The notes beneath the pieces are model-generated. The model saw only the letters and a list, made by a program, of their open reading frames with translations. It had not been told where the DNA came from and searched no databases. Of a stretch of DNA of 5,344 nucleotides, positions 5,265-5,344 are shown piece by piece; position 1 is the first letter of the stretch; each line of letters starts with the position of its first letter. The position numbers and the translations under genes were made by a program. The DNA comes from Bacteroidaceae bacterium. Its GTDB lineage: Bacteria > Bacteroidota > Bacteroidia > Bacteroidales > Bacteroidaceae. Location: positions 1 to 5,344 of the forward strand of contig JAFZUB010000092.1 of assembly GCA_017618515.1 (NCBI GenBank). Reading direction: 5' to 3'.

Positions 5265-5309
5265 GTCCTTAAAATCCTTAAAGACCTTAAGAACCTTAAA
5301 GACCTTAAA
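5265..5309 (+). repeat. Five 9-bp tandem repeats after vorB
   Basis: Five contiguous units (GTCCTTAAA, ATCCTTAAA, GACCTTAAG, AACCTTAAA, GACCTTAAA) fill nearly the whole 49-bp gap, starting one base after the vorB stop and ending three bases before the next ATG at 5313. This is the most regular of the three operon arrays; the core CCTTAA is identical in all five. Confidence 0.95.
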
Positions 5310-5312
5310 CCA

Positions 5313-5344
5313 ATGAATCACCTTAGACTGCGCAACTGGCTGAA
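5313..5344 (+). CDS. Start of next ORF in the operon (5' fragment)
   Basis: An ATG at 5313 opens a frame reading MNHLRLRNWL up to the window edge. The position, 49 bp after vorB with only repeats between, suggests a further member of the operon. Ten residues are not enough to name it. They do not obviously resemble the N-terminus of the TPP-binding (beta) subunit expected in this operon; a basic start of this kind would also suit a small membrane protein. The call rests on the position and the open frame only. Confidence 0.5.
   Translation, partial: MNHLRLRNWL

Overview
This window looks like chromosome of an anaerobic Bacteroidales bacterium, most likely Prevotella/Segatella or a close relative. 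The signs are promoter elements of the Bacteroidetes TAnnTTTG type, A-rich start regions without Shine-Dalgarno sequences, a lipoprotein peptidase of the clostripain family, a DUF5106-type thioredoxin-like protein, and a 2-oxoacid:ferredoxin oxidoreductase operon opening TPR gene - ferredoxin subunit - alpha subunit. All recognisable genes lie on the + strand. The genus is inferred from gene content and style; no phylogenetic marker is present.

Layout. Positions 1-879 are the 3' end of a large repetitive, probably surface-exposed protein with recurring [V/I/L][F/Y]GGGN turns, closed by a strong intrinsic terminator (915-957). A Bacteroidetes -7 element at 992-999 sits almost on the start codon of a C11 (clostripain/fragipain-like) lipoprotein peptidase (1004-2266) with an intact His134/Cys197 dyad. 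A 72-bp gap built of eight 7-bp tandem repeats leads to an exported protein resembling DUF5106 plus thioredoxin-like proteins, with a CESC motif (2339-3190). From 3191 to 3613 there is no gene. That stretch holds a degenerate 21-22-bp repeat array starting at the stop codon, two weak terminator-like hairpins, and then an AT-rich promoter region with a TAnnTTTG box at 3585-3592. The promoter drives a small TPR protein (3614-3850), a two-cluster 4Fe-4S ferredoxin subunit (3890-4114), the alpha (VorB/KorA-type) subunit (4175-5263) and the first codons of another ORF (5313 onward).

Function. The last block encodes part of an enzyme that oxidatively decarboxylates 2-oxoacids with CoA and passes electrons to ferredoxin, or runs in reverse for reductive carboxylation. 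The TPP-binding and gamma subunits must lie beyond the window. The first block concerns the cell envelope: a surface repeat protein, a surface or periplasmic cysteine peptidase and a thiol-active exported protein.

The most unusual feature lies between the genes. From 2266 to the right edge every intergenic gap carries short tandem repeats whose units begin with GAC or a close variant: 7-bp units, then 21-22-bp units, then 9-bp units in three successive operon gaps. I found no CRISPR array, tRNA, rRNA, transposase or complete unknown defence-like system.
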